Positions 34,782 through 47,118 of a stretch of DNA of 64,000 nt are shown in pieces. The translations under genes were made by a program, and so were the position numbers. Each line of letters starts with the position of its first letter. Within the stretch, counting starts at the first letter, position 1. The notes beneath the pieces were generated by a model. The model made no database searches and was not told the DNA's origin. It saw nothing but the letters and a program-made list of their open reading frames with translations. Source of the stretch: Balaenoptera acutorostrata (lineage: Eukaryota; Chordata; Mammalia; Artiodactyla; Balaenopteridae); the NCBI RefSeq assembly GCF_949987535.1, contig NW_026645836.1:78001-142000 (forward strand), in the 5' to 3' direction.

Positions 34782-35190
34782 TCAAGGGTAGCTTAGGGTT
34801 AGGGTTAGCGTTAGGGTACGGCTTAGGGTACGGGTTCGGGGAGGGGTTCGGGTAGGGCGTAGGGTATGGGTTAGGTTTAGGGTTAGGGTTAGTGTTAGGG
34901 TTCGGGCTCTGTTTAGGGTACGGGTTAGGATTAGGGTACGCGTTAGTGTTAGGGTAGGGTTAGGGTTATGGTACGCACAAGGGTGAGGGTAGTTATTAAA
35001 CCTATACCACTCTCTAGATACCCCTGAGCACGTAAAGGAATATTATTTGGGGGTCCAGCCATGGAGAAGAGCTTAGACACTAGGAGAAGATAAGGAACAC
35101 ACCCATGACCACGAAATCACATTAGGATTCTCTTTTTAACCTGTTCCTTAAAACACTAGTGCTTAGGAAATCTATTGGAGGCAGAAGCAA
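34782..35190 (+). repeat. V unit with a one-base deletion in the hexamer domain
   Basis: 409 bp. One G is missing near 34957 (gtagggttaggg for gtaggggttaggg), which breaks the 6-bp phase and also the long minus-strand open frame present in nearly all other units. It also carries acccatgaccacg for acccattatcacg. Confidence 0.8.
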
Positions 35191-35559
35191 TCAAGGGTAG
35201 CTTAGGGTTAGAGTTAGAGTTACGGTGAGGGTGTGGGTACGGCTTAGGGTACGGGTTCGGGGAGGGGTTAGGGTAGGGCGTAGGGTATGGGTTAGGGTTA
35301 GGGTTAGGGTTAGTGTTAGGGTTAGGGCTCGGTTTAGGGTACGGGTTAGGATTAGGGTATGCGTTAGGGTTAGGGTAGGGGTTAGGGTTAGGGTACGCTT
35401 TAGGGTGAGAGTAGTTATTAAACCTATCCCACTCTCTAGATACCCCTTAGCACGTAAAGGAATATTATTTGGGGGTCCAGCCATGGAGAAGAGCTTAGAC
35501 ACTAGGAGAAGATAAGGAACACACCCATTATCAAGAAATCACATTAGGATTCTCTTTTT

Positions 35560-35861
35560 TTTTTTTTTTTTAATTATTTATTTATTTAATTTATTTATGG
35601 CTGTGTTGGGTCTTCGTTTCCGTGCGAGGGCTTTCTCCATTTGTGGCAAGTGGGGACCACTCTTCATCGCGGTGCGCAGGCCTCTCATCATCGCGGCCTC
35701 TCCCGTCGCGGAGCACAGGCTCCAGACGCGCAGGCCCAGCAACTGTGGCTCACGGGCCCAGCTGCTCCGCGGCATGTGGGATCCTCCCAGACCAGGGCTC
35801 GAAGCCGCGTCCCCTGCACCGGCAGGCAGACTCTCAACAACTGCGCCACCAGGGAAGCCCC
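35560..35861 (-). mobile_element. CHR-family SINE, copy 11
   Basis: Same insertion point, in a K unit. Target duplication at 35546-35559 and 35862-35875; T run of 17. Private changes: tccatttgtgg, cgaagccgcg (B box becomes GCTTCGAGCCC) and caacaactgcg (A box becomes TGGCGCAGTTG). With both boxes altered it is the copy least likely to be transcribed by Pol III. Confidence 0.93.
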
Positions 35862-36283
35862 AGGATTCTCTTTTTAACTTGTTCCTTAAAACACTAGTGC
35901 TTAGGAAATCTATTGGAGGCAGAAGCAGTCAATGGTAACTTAGGGTTAGGGTAAGGGTGAGGGTGAGGGTTAGGGTACGGCTTAGGGTACGGGTTCGGTG
36001 AGGCGTTCGGGTAGGGCGTAGGGTATGGGTTAGGGTTAGGGTTAGCGCTAGTGTTAGGGTTAGGGCTCGGTTTAGGGTACGGGTTAGGATTAGGGTACGC
36101 GTTAATGTTAGGGTAGGGGTTAGGGTTAGGGTACGCGATAGGGTGAGGTTATTTATTAAACCTATCACACTCTTTAGATACCCCTTAGCACGTAAAGGAA
36201 TATTATTTGTGGGTCCAGCCATGGAGAAGAGTTTAGACACTAGGAGAAGATAAGGAACACACCCATTATCAAGAAATCACATT

Positions 36284-36297
36284 AGTATTCTCTTTTT
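36284..36297 (+). other. SINE-free target site with the SINE-linked aacttg variant
   Basis: Reads agtattctcttttt followed by aacttgttcc. The aacttg state otherwise follows the 11 SINE copies and the empty sites near 55.3 and 59.1 kb. The left flank here is an S unit, so this is more likely a recombinant than a clean pre-insertion copy. Confidence 0.6.
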
Positions 36298-36350
36298 AAC
36301 TTGTTCCTTAAAACACTAGTGCTTAGGAAATCTATTGGAGGCAGAAGCAG

Positions 36351-39300
36351 TCAAGGGTAGCTTAGGGTTAGGGTTAGGGTGAGGGTGAGGGTTAGGGTAC
36401 GGCTTAGGGTACGGGTTCGGGGAGGGGTTCGTGTAGGGCGTAGGGTATGGTTTAGGGTTAGGGTTAGGGTTAGTGTTAGGGCTAGGGCTCGGTTTAGGGT
36501 ACGGGTTAGGAATAGGGTACGCGTTAGTGTTAGGGTAGGGGTTAGGGTTAGGGTACGCGATAGGGTGAGGTTAGTTATTAAACCTATCACACTCTTTAGA
36601 TACCCCTTAGCACGTAAAGGAATATTATTTGTGGGTCCAGCCATGGAGAAGAGTTTAGACACTAGGAGAAGATAAGGAACACACCCATTATCACGAAATC
36701 ACATTAGGATTCTCTTTTTAACCTGTTCCTTAAAACACTATTGCTTAGGAAATCTATTGGAGGCAGAAGCAGTCAAGGGTAGCTTAGGGTTAGCGTTAGG
36801 GTTAGGGTGAGGGTTAGGGTACGGCTTAGGGTACGGGTTCGGGGAGGGGTTCGGGTAGGGCGTAGGGTATGGGATAGGAATAGGGTTAGGTTTAGTGTTA
36901 GGGTTAGGGCTCGGTTTAGGGTACGGGTTAGGATTAGGGTACGCGTTAGTGTTAGGGTAGTGGTTAGGGTTAGGGTACGCGATAGGGTGAGGTTAGTTAT
37001 TAAACCTATCCCACTCTCTAGATACCCCTTAGCACGTAAAGGAATATTATTTGGGGGTCCAGCCATGGAGAAGAGTTTAGACACTAGGAGAAGATAAGGA
37101 ACACACCCATTATCAAGAAATCACATTAGGATTCTCTTTTTAACCTGTTCCTTAAAACACTAGTGCTTAGGAAATCTATTGGAGGCAGAAGCAGTCAAGG
37201 GTAGCTTAGGGATAGGGTTAGGGTTAGGGTACGGCTTAGGGTACGGGTTCGGGGAGGGGTTCGGGTAGGGCGTAGGGTATGGGTTAGGGTTAGGGTTAGG
37301 GTTAGTGTTAGGGTTAGGGCTCGGTTTAGGGTACGGGTTAGGATTAGGGTACGCGTTAGGGTTAGGGTAGGGGTTAGGGTTAGGGTATGCGATAGGGTGA
37401 GGTTACTTATTAAACCTATCCCACTCTCTAGATACCCCTTAGCACGTAAAGGAATATTATTTGGGGGTCCAGCCATGGAGAAGAGTTTAGACACTAGGAG
37501 AAAATAAGGAACACACCCATTATCAAGAAATCACATTAGGATTCTCTTTTTAACCTGTTCCTTAAAACACTAGTGCTTAGGAAATCTATTGGAGGCAGAA
37601 GCAGTCAAGGGTAGCTTAGGGTTAGGTTTAGGGTTAGGGTGAGGGTTAGGGTATGGCTTAGGGTACGGGTTCGGGGAGGGGTTCGCGTAGGGCGTAGGGT
37701 ATGGGTTAGGGTTAGGGTTAGGGTTAGTGTTAGGGTTAGGGCTCGGTTTAGGGTATGGGTTAGGATTAGGGTACGCGTTAGGGTTAGGGTAGGGTTTAGG
37801 GTTAGGGTACGCGTTAGGGTGAGGGTTGTTATTAAACCTATCCCACTCTCTAGATACCCCTGAGCACGTAAAGGAATATTATTTGGGGGTCCAGCCATGG
37901 AGAAGAGTTTAGACACGAGGAGAAGATAAGGAACACACCCATTATTAAGAAATCACATTAGGATTCTCTTTTTAACCTGTTCCTTAAAACACTAGTGCTT
38001 AGGAAATCTATTGGAGGCAGAAGCAGTCAAGGGTAGCTTAGGGTTAGAGTTAGGGTTAGGGTACGGCTTAGGGTGCGGGTTCGGGGAGGGGTTCGGGGAG
38101 GGCCTAGGGTATGGGTTAGGGTTAGGGTTAGGGTTAGTGTTAGGGTTCGGGCTCTGTTTACGGTACGGGTTAGGATTAGGGTACGCGTTAGTGTTAGGGT
38201 AGGGGTTAGGGTTATGGTACGCACTAGGGTGAGGGTAGTTATTAAACCTATCCCACTCTCTAGATACCCCTGAGCACGTAAAGGAATATTATTTGGGGGT
38301 CCAGCCATGGAGAAGAGTTTAGACACTAGGAGAAGATAAGGAACACACCCATTATCAAGAAATCACATTAGGATTCTCTTTTTAACCTGTTCCTTAAAAC
38401 ACTAGTGCTTAGGAATTCTATTGGAGGCAGAAGCAGTCAAGGGTAGCTTAGGGTTAGGGTGAGGGTGAGGGTGAGGGTTAGGGTACGGCTTAGGGTACGG
38501 GTTCGGGGAGGGGTTCGGGTAGGGCGTAGGGTATGGTTTAGGGTTAGGGTTAGGGTTAGTGTTAGGGTTAGGGCTCGGTTTAGGGTACGGGTTAGGATTA
38601 GGGTACGCGTTAGTGTTAGGGTAGGGGTTAGGGTTAGGGTACGCGATAGGGTGAGGTTAGTTATTAAACCTATCACACTCTTTAGATACCCCTTAGCACG
38701 TAAAGGAATATTATTTGTGGGTCCAGCCTTGGAGAAGAGTTTAGACACTAGGAGAAGATAAGGAACACACCCATTATCACGAAATCACATTAGGATTCTC
38801 TTTTTAACCTGTTCCTTAAAACACTATTGCTTAGGAAATCTATTGGAGGCAGAAGCAGTCAAGGGTAGCTTAGGGTTAGGGTTAGGGTTAGGGTGAGGGT
38901 TAGGGTACGGCTTAGGGTACGGGTTCGGGGAGGGGTTCGGGTAGGGCGTAGGGTATGGGATAGGAATAGGGTTAGGTTTAGTGTGAGGGTTAGGGCTCGG
39001 TTTAGGGTACGGGTTAGGATTAGGGTACGCGTTAGTGTTAGGGTAGTGGTTAGGGTTAGGGTACGCGATAGGGTGAGGTTAGTTATTAAACCTATCCCAC
39101 TCTCTAGATACCCCTTAGCACGTAAAGGAATATTATTTGGGGGTCCAGCCATGGAGAAGAGTTTAGACACTAGGAGAAGATAAGGAACACACCCATTATC
39201 AAGAAATCACATTAGGATTCTCTTTTTAACCTGTTCCTTAAAACACTAGTGCTTAGGAAATCTATTGGAGGCAGAAGCAGTCAAGGGTAGCTTAGGGATA

Positions 39301-40522
39301 GGGTTAGGGTTAGGGTACGGCTTAGGGTACGGGTTCGGGGAGGGGTTCGGGTAGGGCGTAGGGTATGGGTTAGGGTTAGGGTTAGGGTTAGTGTTAGGGT
39401 TAGGGCTCGGTTTAGGGTACGGGTTAGGATTAGGGTACGCGTTAGGGTTAGGGTAGGGGTTAGGGTTAGGGTATGCGATAGGGTGAGGTTACTTATTAAA
39501 CCTATCCCACTCTCTAGATACCCCTTAGCACGTAAAGGAATATTATTTGGGGGTCCAGCCATGGAGAAGAGTTTAGACACTAGGAGAAAATAAGGAACAC
39601 ACCCATTATCAAGAAATCACATTAGGATTCTCTTTTTAACCTGTTCCTTAAAACACTAGTGCTTAGGAAATCTATTGGAGGCAGAAGCAGTCAAGGGTAG
39701 CTTAGGGTTAGGTTTAGGGTTAGGGTGAGGGTTAGGGTATGGCTTAGGGTACGGGTTCGGGGAGGGGTTCGCGTAGGGCGTAGGGTATGGGTTAGGGTTA
39801 GGGTTAGGGTTAGTGTTAGGGTTAGGGCTCGGTTTAGGGTATGGGTTAGGATTAGGGTACGCGTTAGGGTTAGGGTAGGGTTTAGGGTTAGGGTACGCGT
39901 TAGGGTGAGGGTTGTTATTAAACCTATCCCACTCTCTAGATACCCCTGAGCACGTAAAGGAATATTATTTGGGGGTCCAGCCATGGAGAAGAGTTTAGAC
40001 ACGAGGAGAAGATAAGGAACACACCCATTATCAAGAAATCACATTAGGATTCTCTTTTTAACCTGTTCCTTAAAACACTAGTGCTTAGGAAATCTATTGG
40101 AGGCAGAAGCAGTCAAGGGTAGCTTAGGGTTAGGGTTAGGGTTAGGGTACGGCTTAGGGTACGGGTTCGGGGAGGGGTTCGGGTAGGGCATAGGGTATGT
40201 TTTAGGGTTAGGGTTAGGGTTAGTGTTAGGGTTAGGGCTCGGTTTAGGGTACGGGTTAGGATTAGGGTACGCGTTAGTGTTAGGGTAGGGGTTAGGGTTA
40301 GGGTACGCGATAGGGTGAGGTTAGTTATTAAACCTATCACACTCTTTAGATACCCCTTAGCACGTAAAGGAATATTATTTGTGGGTCCAGCCATGGAGAA
40401 GAGTTTAGACACTAGGAGAAGATAAGGAACACACCCATTATCACGAAATCACATTAGGATTCTCTTTTTAACCTGTTCCTTAAAACACTATTGCTTAGGA
40501 AATCTATTGGAGGCAGAAGCAG
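36351..40522 (+). repeat. Array segment 7: 2086-bp-period duplication
   Basis: Units start at 36351 S, 36773 S, 37195 H, 37605 T, 38027 V, 38437 S, 38859 S, 39281 H, 39691 T and 40113 S. The first four match the four from 38437 at exactly +2086; the fifth (38027 V against 40113 S) does not. Shared private variants: ggataggaataggg, gtagtggttag, ttcgcgtaggg and gagggttgttatt. Confidence 0.9.
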
Positions 40523-43500
40523 TCAAGGGTAGCTTAGGGTTAGGGTTAGGGTTAGGGTACGGCTTAGGGTACGGGTTCGGGGAGGGGTTCGGGTAGGGCG
40601 TAGTGTATGGGATAGGGATAGGGTTAGGGTTAGTGTTAGGGTTAGGGCTCGGTTTAGGGTACGGGTTAGGATTAGGGTACGCGTTAGGGTTAGGGTAGGG
40701 GTTAGGGTTAGGGTATGCGATAGGGTGAGGTTACTTATTAAACCTATCCCACTCTCTAGATACCCCTGAGCACGTAAAGGAATATTATTTGGGGGTCCAG
40801 CCATGGAGAAGAGTTTAGACACTAGGAGAAAATAAGGAACACACCCATTATCAAGAAATCACATTAGGATTCTCTTTTTAACCTGTTCCTTAAAACACTA
40901 GTGCTTAGGAAATCTATTGGAGGCAGAAGCAGTCAAGGGTAGCTTAGGGTTAGGGTTAGGGTTAGGGTACGGCTTAGGGTACGGGTTCGGGGAGGGGTTC
41001 GGGTAGGGCGTAGGGTATGGGTTAGGGTTAGGGTTAGGGTTAGTGTTAGGGTTCGGGCTCTGTTTAGGATACGGGTTAGGATTAGGGTACGCGTTAGTGT
41101 TAGGGTAGGGGTTAGGGTTATGGTACGCACTAGGGTGAGGGTAGTTATTAAACCTATCCCACTCTCTAGATACCCCTGAGCACTTAAAGGAATATTATTT
41201 GGGGGTCCAGCCATGGAGAAGAGTTTAGACACTAGGAGAAGATAAGGAACACACCCATTATCAAGAAATCACATTAGGATTCTCTTTTTAACCTGTTCCT
41301 TAAAACACTAGTGCTTAGGAAATCTATTGGAGGCAGAAGCAATCAAGGGTAGCTTAGGGTTAGAGTTAGAGTTAGGGTGAGGGTTAGGGTACGGCATAGG
41401 TTACGGGTTCGGGGAGGGGTTAGGGTAGGGCGTAGGTTATGGTTTAGGGTTAGGGTTAGGGTTAGTGTTAGGGTTAGGGCTCGGTTTAGGGTACGGGTTA
41501 GGATTAGGGTACGCGTTAGGGTTAGGGTAGGGTTTAGGGTTAGGGTACGCGTTAGGGTGAGGGTTGTTATTAAACCTATCCCACTCTCTAGATACCCCTG
41601 AGCACGTAAAGGAATATTATTTGGGGGTCCAGCCATGGAGAAGAGTTTAGACACGAGGAGAAGATAAGGAACACACCCATTATCAAGAAATCACATTAGG
41701 ATTCTCTTTTTAACCTGTTCCTTAAAACACTAGTGCTTAGGAAATCTATTGGAGGCAGAGGCAGTCAAGGGTAGCTTAGGGTTAGGGTTAGGGTTAGGGT
41801 ACGGCTTAGGGTACGGGTTCGGGGAGGGGTTCGGTTAGGGCGTAGGGTATGGTTTAGGGTTAGGGTTAGGGTTAGTGTTAGGGTTAGGGCTCGGTTTAGG
41901 GTACGGGTTAGGATTAGGGTACGCGTTAGTGTTAGGGTAGGGGTTAGGGTTAGGGTACGCGATAGGGTGAGGTTAGTTATTAAAACTATCACACTCTTTA
42001 GATACCCCTTAGCACGTAAAGGAATATTATTTGTGGGTCCAGCCATGGAGAAGAGTTTAGACACTAGGAGAAGATAAGGAACACACCCATTGTCACGAAA
42101 TCACATTAGGATTCTCTTTTTAACCTGTTCCTTAAAACACTATTGCTTAGGAAATCTATTGGAGGCAGAAGCAGTCAAGGGTAGCTTAGGGTTAGGGTTA
42201 GGGTTAGGGTGAGGGTTAGGGTACGGCTTAGGGTACGGGTTCGGGGAGGGGTTCGGGTAGGGCGTAGGGTATGGGATAGGGATAGGGTTAGGGTTAGTGT
42301 TAGGGTTAGGGCTCGGTTTAGGGTACGGGTTAGGATTAGGGTACGCGTTAGGGTTAGGGTAGGGGTTAGGGTTAGGGTATGCGATAGGGTGAGGTTACTT
42401 ATTAAACCTATCCCACTCTCTAGATACCCCTTAGCACGTAAAGGAATATTATTTGGGGGTCCAGCCATGGAGAAGAGTTTAGACACTAGGAGAAAATAAG
42501 GAACACACCCATTATCAAGAAATCACATTAGGATTCTCTTTTTAACCTGTTCCTTAAAACACTAGTGCTTAGGAAATCTTTTGGAGGCAGAAGCCGTCAA
42601 GGGTAGCTTAGGGTTAGGGTTAGGGTGAGGGTGAGGGTTAGGGTACGGCTTAGGTTACGGGTTCGGGGAGGGCGTAGGGTATGGTTTAGGGTTAGGGTTA
42701 GGGTTACTGTTAGGGTTAGGGCTCGGTTTAGGGTACGGGTTAGGATTAGGGTACGCGTTAGGGTTAGGGTAGGGTTTAGGGTTAGGGTACGCGTTAGGGT
42801 GAGGGTTGTTATTAAACCTATCCCACTCTCTAGATACCCCTGAGCACGTAAAGGAATATTATTTGGGGGTCCAGCCATGGAGAAGAGTTTAGACACGAGG
42901 AGAAGATAAGGAACACACCCATTATCAAGAAATCACATTAGGATTCTCTTTTTAACCTGTTCCTTAAAACACTAGTGCTTAGGAAATCTATTGGAGGCAG
43001 AGGCAGTCAAGGGTAGCTTAGGGTTAGGGTTAGGGTTAGGGTACGGCTTAGGGTACGGGTTCGGGGAGGGGTTCGGTTAGGGCGTAGGGTATGGTTTAGG
43101 GTTAGGGTTAGGGTTAGTGTTAGGGTTAGGGCTCGGTTTAGGGTACGGGTTAGGATTAGGGTACGCGTTAGTGTTAGGGTAGGGGTTAGGGTTAGGGTAC
43201 GCGATAGGGTGAGGTTAGTTATTAAAACTATCACACTCTTTAGATACCCCTTAGCACGTAAAGGAATATTATTTGTGGGTCCAGCCATGGAGAAGAGTTT
43301 AGACACTAGGAGAAGATAAGGAACACACCCATTGTCACGAAATCACATTAGGATTCTCTTTTTAACCTGTTCCTTAAAACACTATTGCTTAGGAAATCTA
43401 TTGGAGGCAGAAGCAGTCAAGGGTAGCTTAGGGTTAGGGTTAGGGTTAGGGTGAGGGTTAGGGTACGGCTTAGGGTACGGGTTCGGGGAGGGGTTCGGGT

Positions 43501-46500
43501 AGGGCGTAGGGTATGGGATAGGGATAGGGTTAGGGTTAGTGTTAGGGTTAGGGCTCGGTTTAGGGTACGGGTTAGGATTAGGGTACGCGTTAGGGTTAGG
43601 GTAGGGGTTAGGGTTAGGGTATGCGATAGGGTGAGGTTACTTATTAAACCTATCCCACTCTCTAGATACCCCTTAGCACGTAAAGGAATATTATTTGGGG
43701 GTCCAGCCATGGAGAAGAGTTTAGACACTAGGAGAAAATAAGGAACACACCCATTATCAAGAAATCACATTAGGATTCTCTTTTTAACCTGTTCCTTAAA
43801 ACACTAGTGCTTAGGAAATCTTTTGGAGGCAGAAGCCGTCAAGGGTAGCTTAGGGTTAGGGTGAGGGTGAGGGTGAGGGTTAGGGTACGGCTTAGGTTAC
43901 GGGTTCGGGGAGGGCGTAGGGTATGGTTTAGGGTTAGGGTTAGGGTTAGTGTTAGGGTTAGGGCTCGGTTTAGGGTACGGGTTAGGATTAGGGTACGCGT
44001 TAGTGTTAGGGTAGGGGTTAGGGTTAGGGTACGCGATAGGGTGAGGTTAGTTATTAAACCTATCCCACTCTCTAGATACCCCTTAGCACGTAAAGGAATA
44101 TTATTTGGGGGTCCAGCCATGGAGAAGAGTTTAGACACTAGGAGAAGATAAGGAACACACCCATTATCAAGAAATCACATTAGGATTCTCTTTTTAACCT
44201 GTTCCTTAAAACACTAGTGCTTAGGAAATCTATTGGAGGCAGAAGCAGTCAAGGGTAGCTTAGGGATAGGGTTAGGGTTAGGGTACGGCTTAGGGTACGG
44301 GTTCGGGGAGGGGTTCGGGTAGGGCGTAGGGTATGGGTTAGGGTTAGGGTTAGGGTTAGTGTTAGGGTTAGGGCTCGGTTTAGGGTACGGGTTAGGATTA
44401 GTGTACGCGTTAGGGTTAGGGTAGGGTTTAGGGTTAAGGTATGCGATAGGGTGAGGTTACTTATTAAACCTATCCCACTCTCTAGATACCCCTTAGCACG
44501 TAAAGGAATATTATTTGGAGGTCCAGCCATGGAGAAGAGTTTAGACACTAGGAGAAAATAAGGAACACACCCATTATCAAGAAATCACATTAGGATTCTC
44601 TTTTTAACCTGTTCCTTAAAACACTAGTGCTTAGGAAATCTATTGGAGGCAGAAGCAGTCAAGGGTAGCTTAGGGTTAGGTTTAGGGTTAGGGTGAGGGT
44701 TAGGGTATGGCTTAGCGTACGGGTTCGGGGAGGGGTTCGGGTAGGGCGTAGGGTATGGGTTAGGGTTAGGGTTAGGGTTAGTGTTAGGGTTAGGGCTCGG
44801 TTTAGGGTACGGGTTAGGATTAGGGTACGCGTTAGGGTTAGGGTAGGGTTTAGGGTTAGGGTACGCGTTAGGGTGAGGGTTGTTATTAAACCTATCCCAC
44901 TCTCTAGATACCCCTGAGCACGTAAAGGAATATTATTTGGGGGTCCAGCCATGGAGAAGAGTTTAGACACGAGGAGAAGATAAGGAACACACCCATTATC
45001 AAGAAATCACATCAGGATTCTCTTTTTAACCTGTTCCTTAAAACACTAGTGCTTAGGAAATCTATTGGAGGCAGAAGCAGTCAAGGGTAGCTTAGGGTTA
45101 GGGTTAGGGTTAGGGTACGGCTTAGGGTACGGGTTCGGGTTAGGGTTAGGGTTAGGGTTAGGGTTCGGGCTCGGTTTAGGGTACGGGTTAGGATTAGGGT
45201 ACGCGTTAGTGTTAGGGTAGGGGTTAGGGTTATGGTACGCACTAGGGTGAGGGTAGTTATTAAAACTATCCCACTCTCTAGATACCCCTGAGCACGTAAA
45301 GGAATATTATTTGGGGGTCCAGCCATGGAGAAGAGTTTAGACACTAGGAGAAGATAAGGAACACACCCATTATCAAGAAATCACATTAGGATTCTCTTTT
45401 TAACCTGTTCCTTAAAACACTAGTGCTTAGGAATTCTATTGGAGGCAGAAGCAGTCAAGGGTAGCTTAAGGTTAGAGTTAGGGTGAGGGTGAGGGTTAGG
45501 GTACGGCTTAGGGTACGGGTTCGGGGAGGGGTTCGGGTAGGGCGTAGGGTATGGTTTAGGGTTAGGGTTAGGGTTAGGGTTAGGGTTAGGGCTCGGTTTA
45601 GGGTACGGGTTAGGATTATGGTACGCGTTAGTGTTAGGGTAGGGGTTAGGGTTAGGGTACGCGATAGGGTGAGGTTAGTTATTAAACCTATCCCACTCTC
45701 TAGATACCCCTTAGAACGTAAAGGAATATTATTTGGGGGTCCAGCCATGGAGAAGAGTTTAGACACTAGGAGAAGATAAGGAACACACCCATTATCAAGA
45801 AATCACATTAGGATTCTCTTTTTAACCTGTTCCTTAAAACACTAGTGCTTAGGAAATCTATTGGAGGCAGAAGCAGTCAAGGGTAGCTTAGGGATAGGGT
45901 TAGGGTTAGGGTACGGCTTAGGGTACGTGTTCGGGGAGGGGTTCGGGTAGGGCGTAGGGTATGGGTTAGGGTTAGGGTTAGGGTTAGTGTTAGGGTTAGG
46001 GCTCGGTTTAGGGTACGGGTTAGGATTAGGGTACGCGTTAGGGTTAGGGTAGGGGTTAGGGTTAGGGTATGCGATAGGGTGAGGTTACTTATTAAACCTA
46101 TCCCACTCTCTAGATACCCCTTAGCACGTAAAGGAATATTATTTGGGGGTCCAGCCATGGAGAAGAGTTTAGACACTAGGAGAAAATAAGGAACACACCC
46201 ATTATCAAGAAATCACATTAGGATTCTCTTTTTAACCTGTTCCTTAAAACACTAGTGCTTAGGAAATCTATTGGAGGCAGAAGCAGTCAAGGGTAGCTTA
46301 GTGTTAGGGTTAGGGTTAGGGTACGGCTTAGGGTACGGGTTCGGGGAGGGGTTCGGGTTGGGCGTAGGGTATGGGTTAGGGTTAGGGTTAGGGTTAGTGT
46401 TAGGGTTCGGGCTCTGTTTAGGGTACGGGTTAGGATTAGGGTACGCGTTAGTGTTAGGGTAGGGGTTAGGGTTATGGTACGCACTAGGGTGAGGGTAGTT

Positions 46501-47118
46501 ATTAAACCTATCCCACTCTCTAGATACCCCTGAGCACGTAAAGGAATATTATTTGGGGGTCCAGCCATGGAGAAGAGTTTAGACACTAGGAGAAGATAAG
46601 GAACACACCCATTATCAAGAAATCACATTAGGATTCTCTTTTTAACCTGTTCCTTAAAACACTAGTGCTTAGGAATTCTATTGGAGGCAGAAGCAGTCAA
46701 GGGTAGCTTAAGGTTAGGGTTAGGGTGAGGGTGAGGGTTAGGGTACGGCTTAGGGTACGGGTTCGGGGAGGGGTTCGGGTAGGGCGTAGGGTATGGTTTA
46801 GGGTTAGGGTTAGGGTTAGTGTTAGGGTTAGGGCTCGGTTTAGGGTACGGGTTAGGATTAGGGTACGCGTTAGTGTTAGGGTAGGGGTTAGGGTTAGGGT
46901 ACGCGATAGGGTGAGGTTAGTTATTAAACCTATCCCACTCTCTAGATACCCCTTAGCACGTAAAGGAATATTATTTGGGGGTCCAGCCATGGAGAAGAGT
47001 TTAGACACTAGGAGAAGATAAGGAACACACCCATTATCACGAAATCACATTAGGATTCTCTTTTTAACCTGTTCCTTAAAACACTATTGCTTAGGAAATC
47101 TATTGGAGGCAGAAGCAG
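40523..47118 (+). repeat. 6596-bp higher-order repeat, copy A (with nested 1242-bp duplication)
   Basis: Units start at 40523 H, 40933 V, 41343 T, 41765 S, 42175 H, 42597 T, 43007 S, 43417 H, 43839 S, 44249 H, 44659 T, 45081 V, 45455 S, 45877 H, 46287 V and 46697 S. Units 41765-42596 recur at 43007 (+1242). The unit at 42597 is a hybrid: its start matches 43839 (gggttcggggagggcgtagg) and its end matches 41343 (gagggttgttatt). Confidence 0.9.
45081..45454 (+). repeat. Contracted 374-bp V unit
   Basis: 36 bp (six hexamers) shorter than a usual V unit. The gaggggttcgggtagggcg stretch is lost, leaving gttcggg joined to five telomere-type hexamers. The unique domain is intact apart from ttaaaactatc. 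Confidence 0.85.

Larger units (their letters stand above)
32387..36350 (+). repeat. Array segment 6: mixed units with SINE copies 10 and 11
   Basis: Units start at 32387 V, 32797 K (SINE 10), 33540 T, 33962 T, 34372 H, 34782 V, 35191 K (SINE 11) and 35929 S. The two SINEs lie 2389 bp apart, but in K units, as copy 1 does, whereas copies 2-9 lie in V units. Units 32387 and 32797 resemble 19592 and 20001 (both with the ttaggggtcc variant). Right of 36.3 kb there are no more SINEs. Confidence 0.88.

Noticed and set aside
8709..35875. Eleven independent SINE insertions into a hotspot
   Set aside because: Identical insertion base, the same target duplication, shared linked substitutions and regular ~2.39 kb spacing make one insertion plus amplification far simpler.
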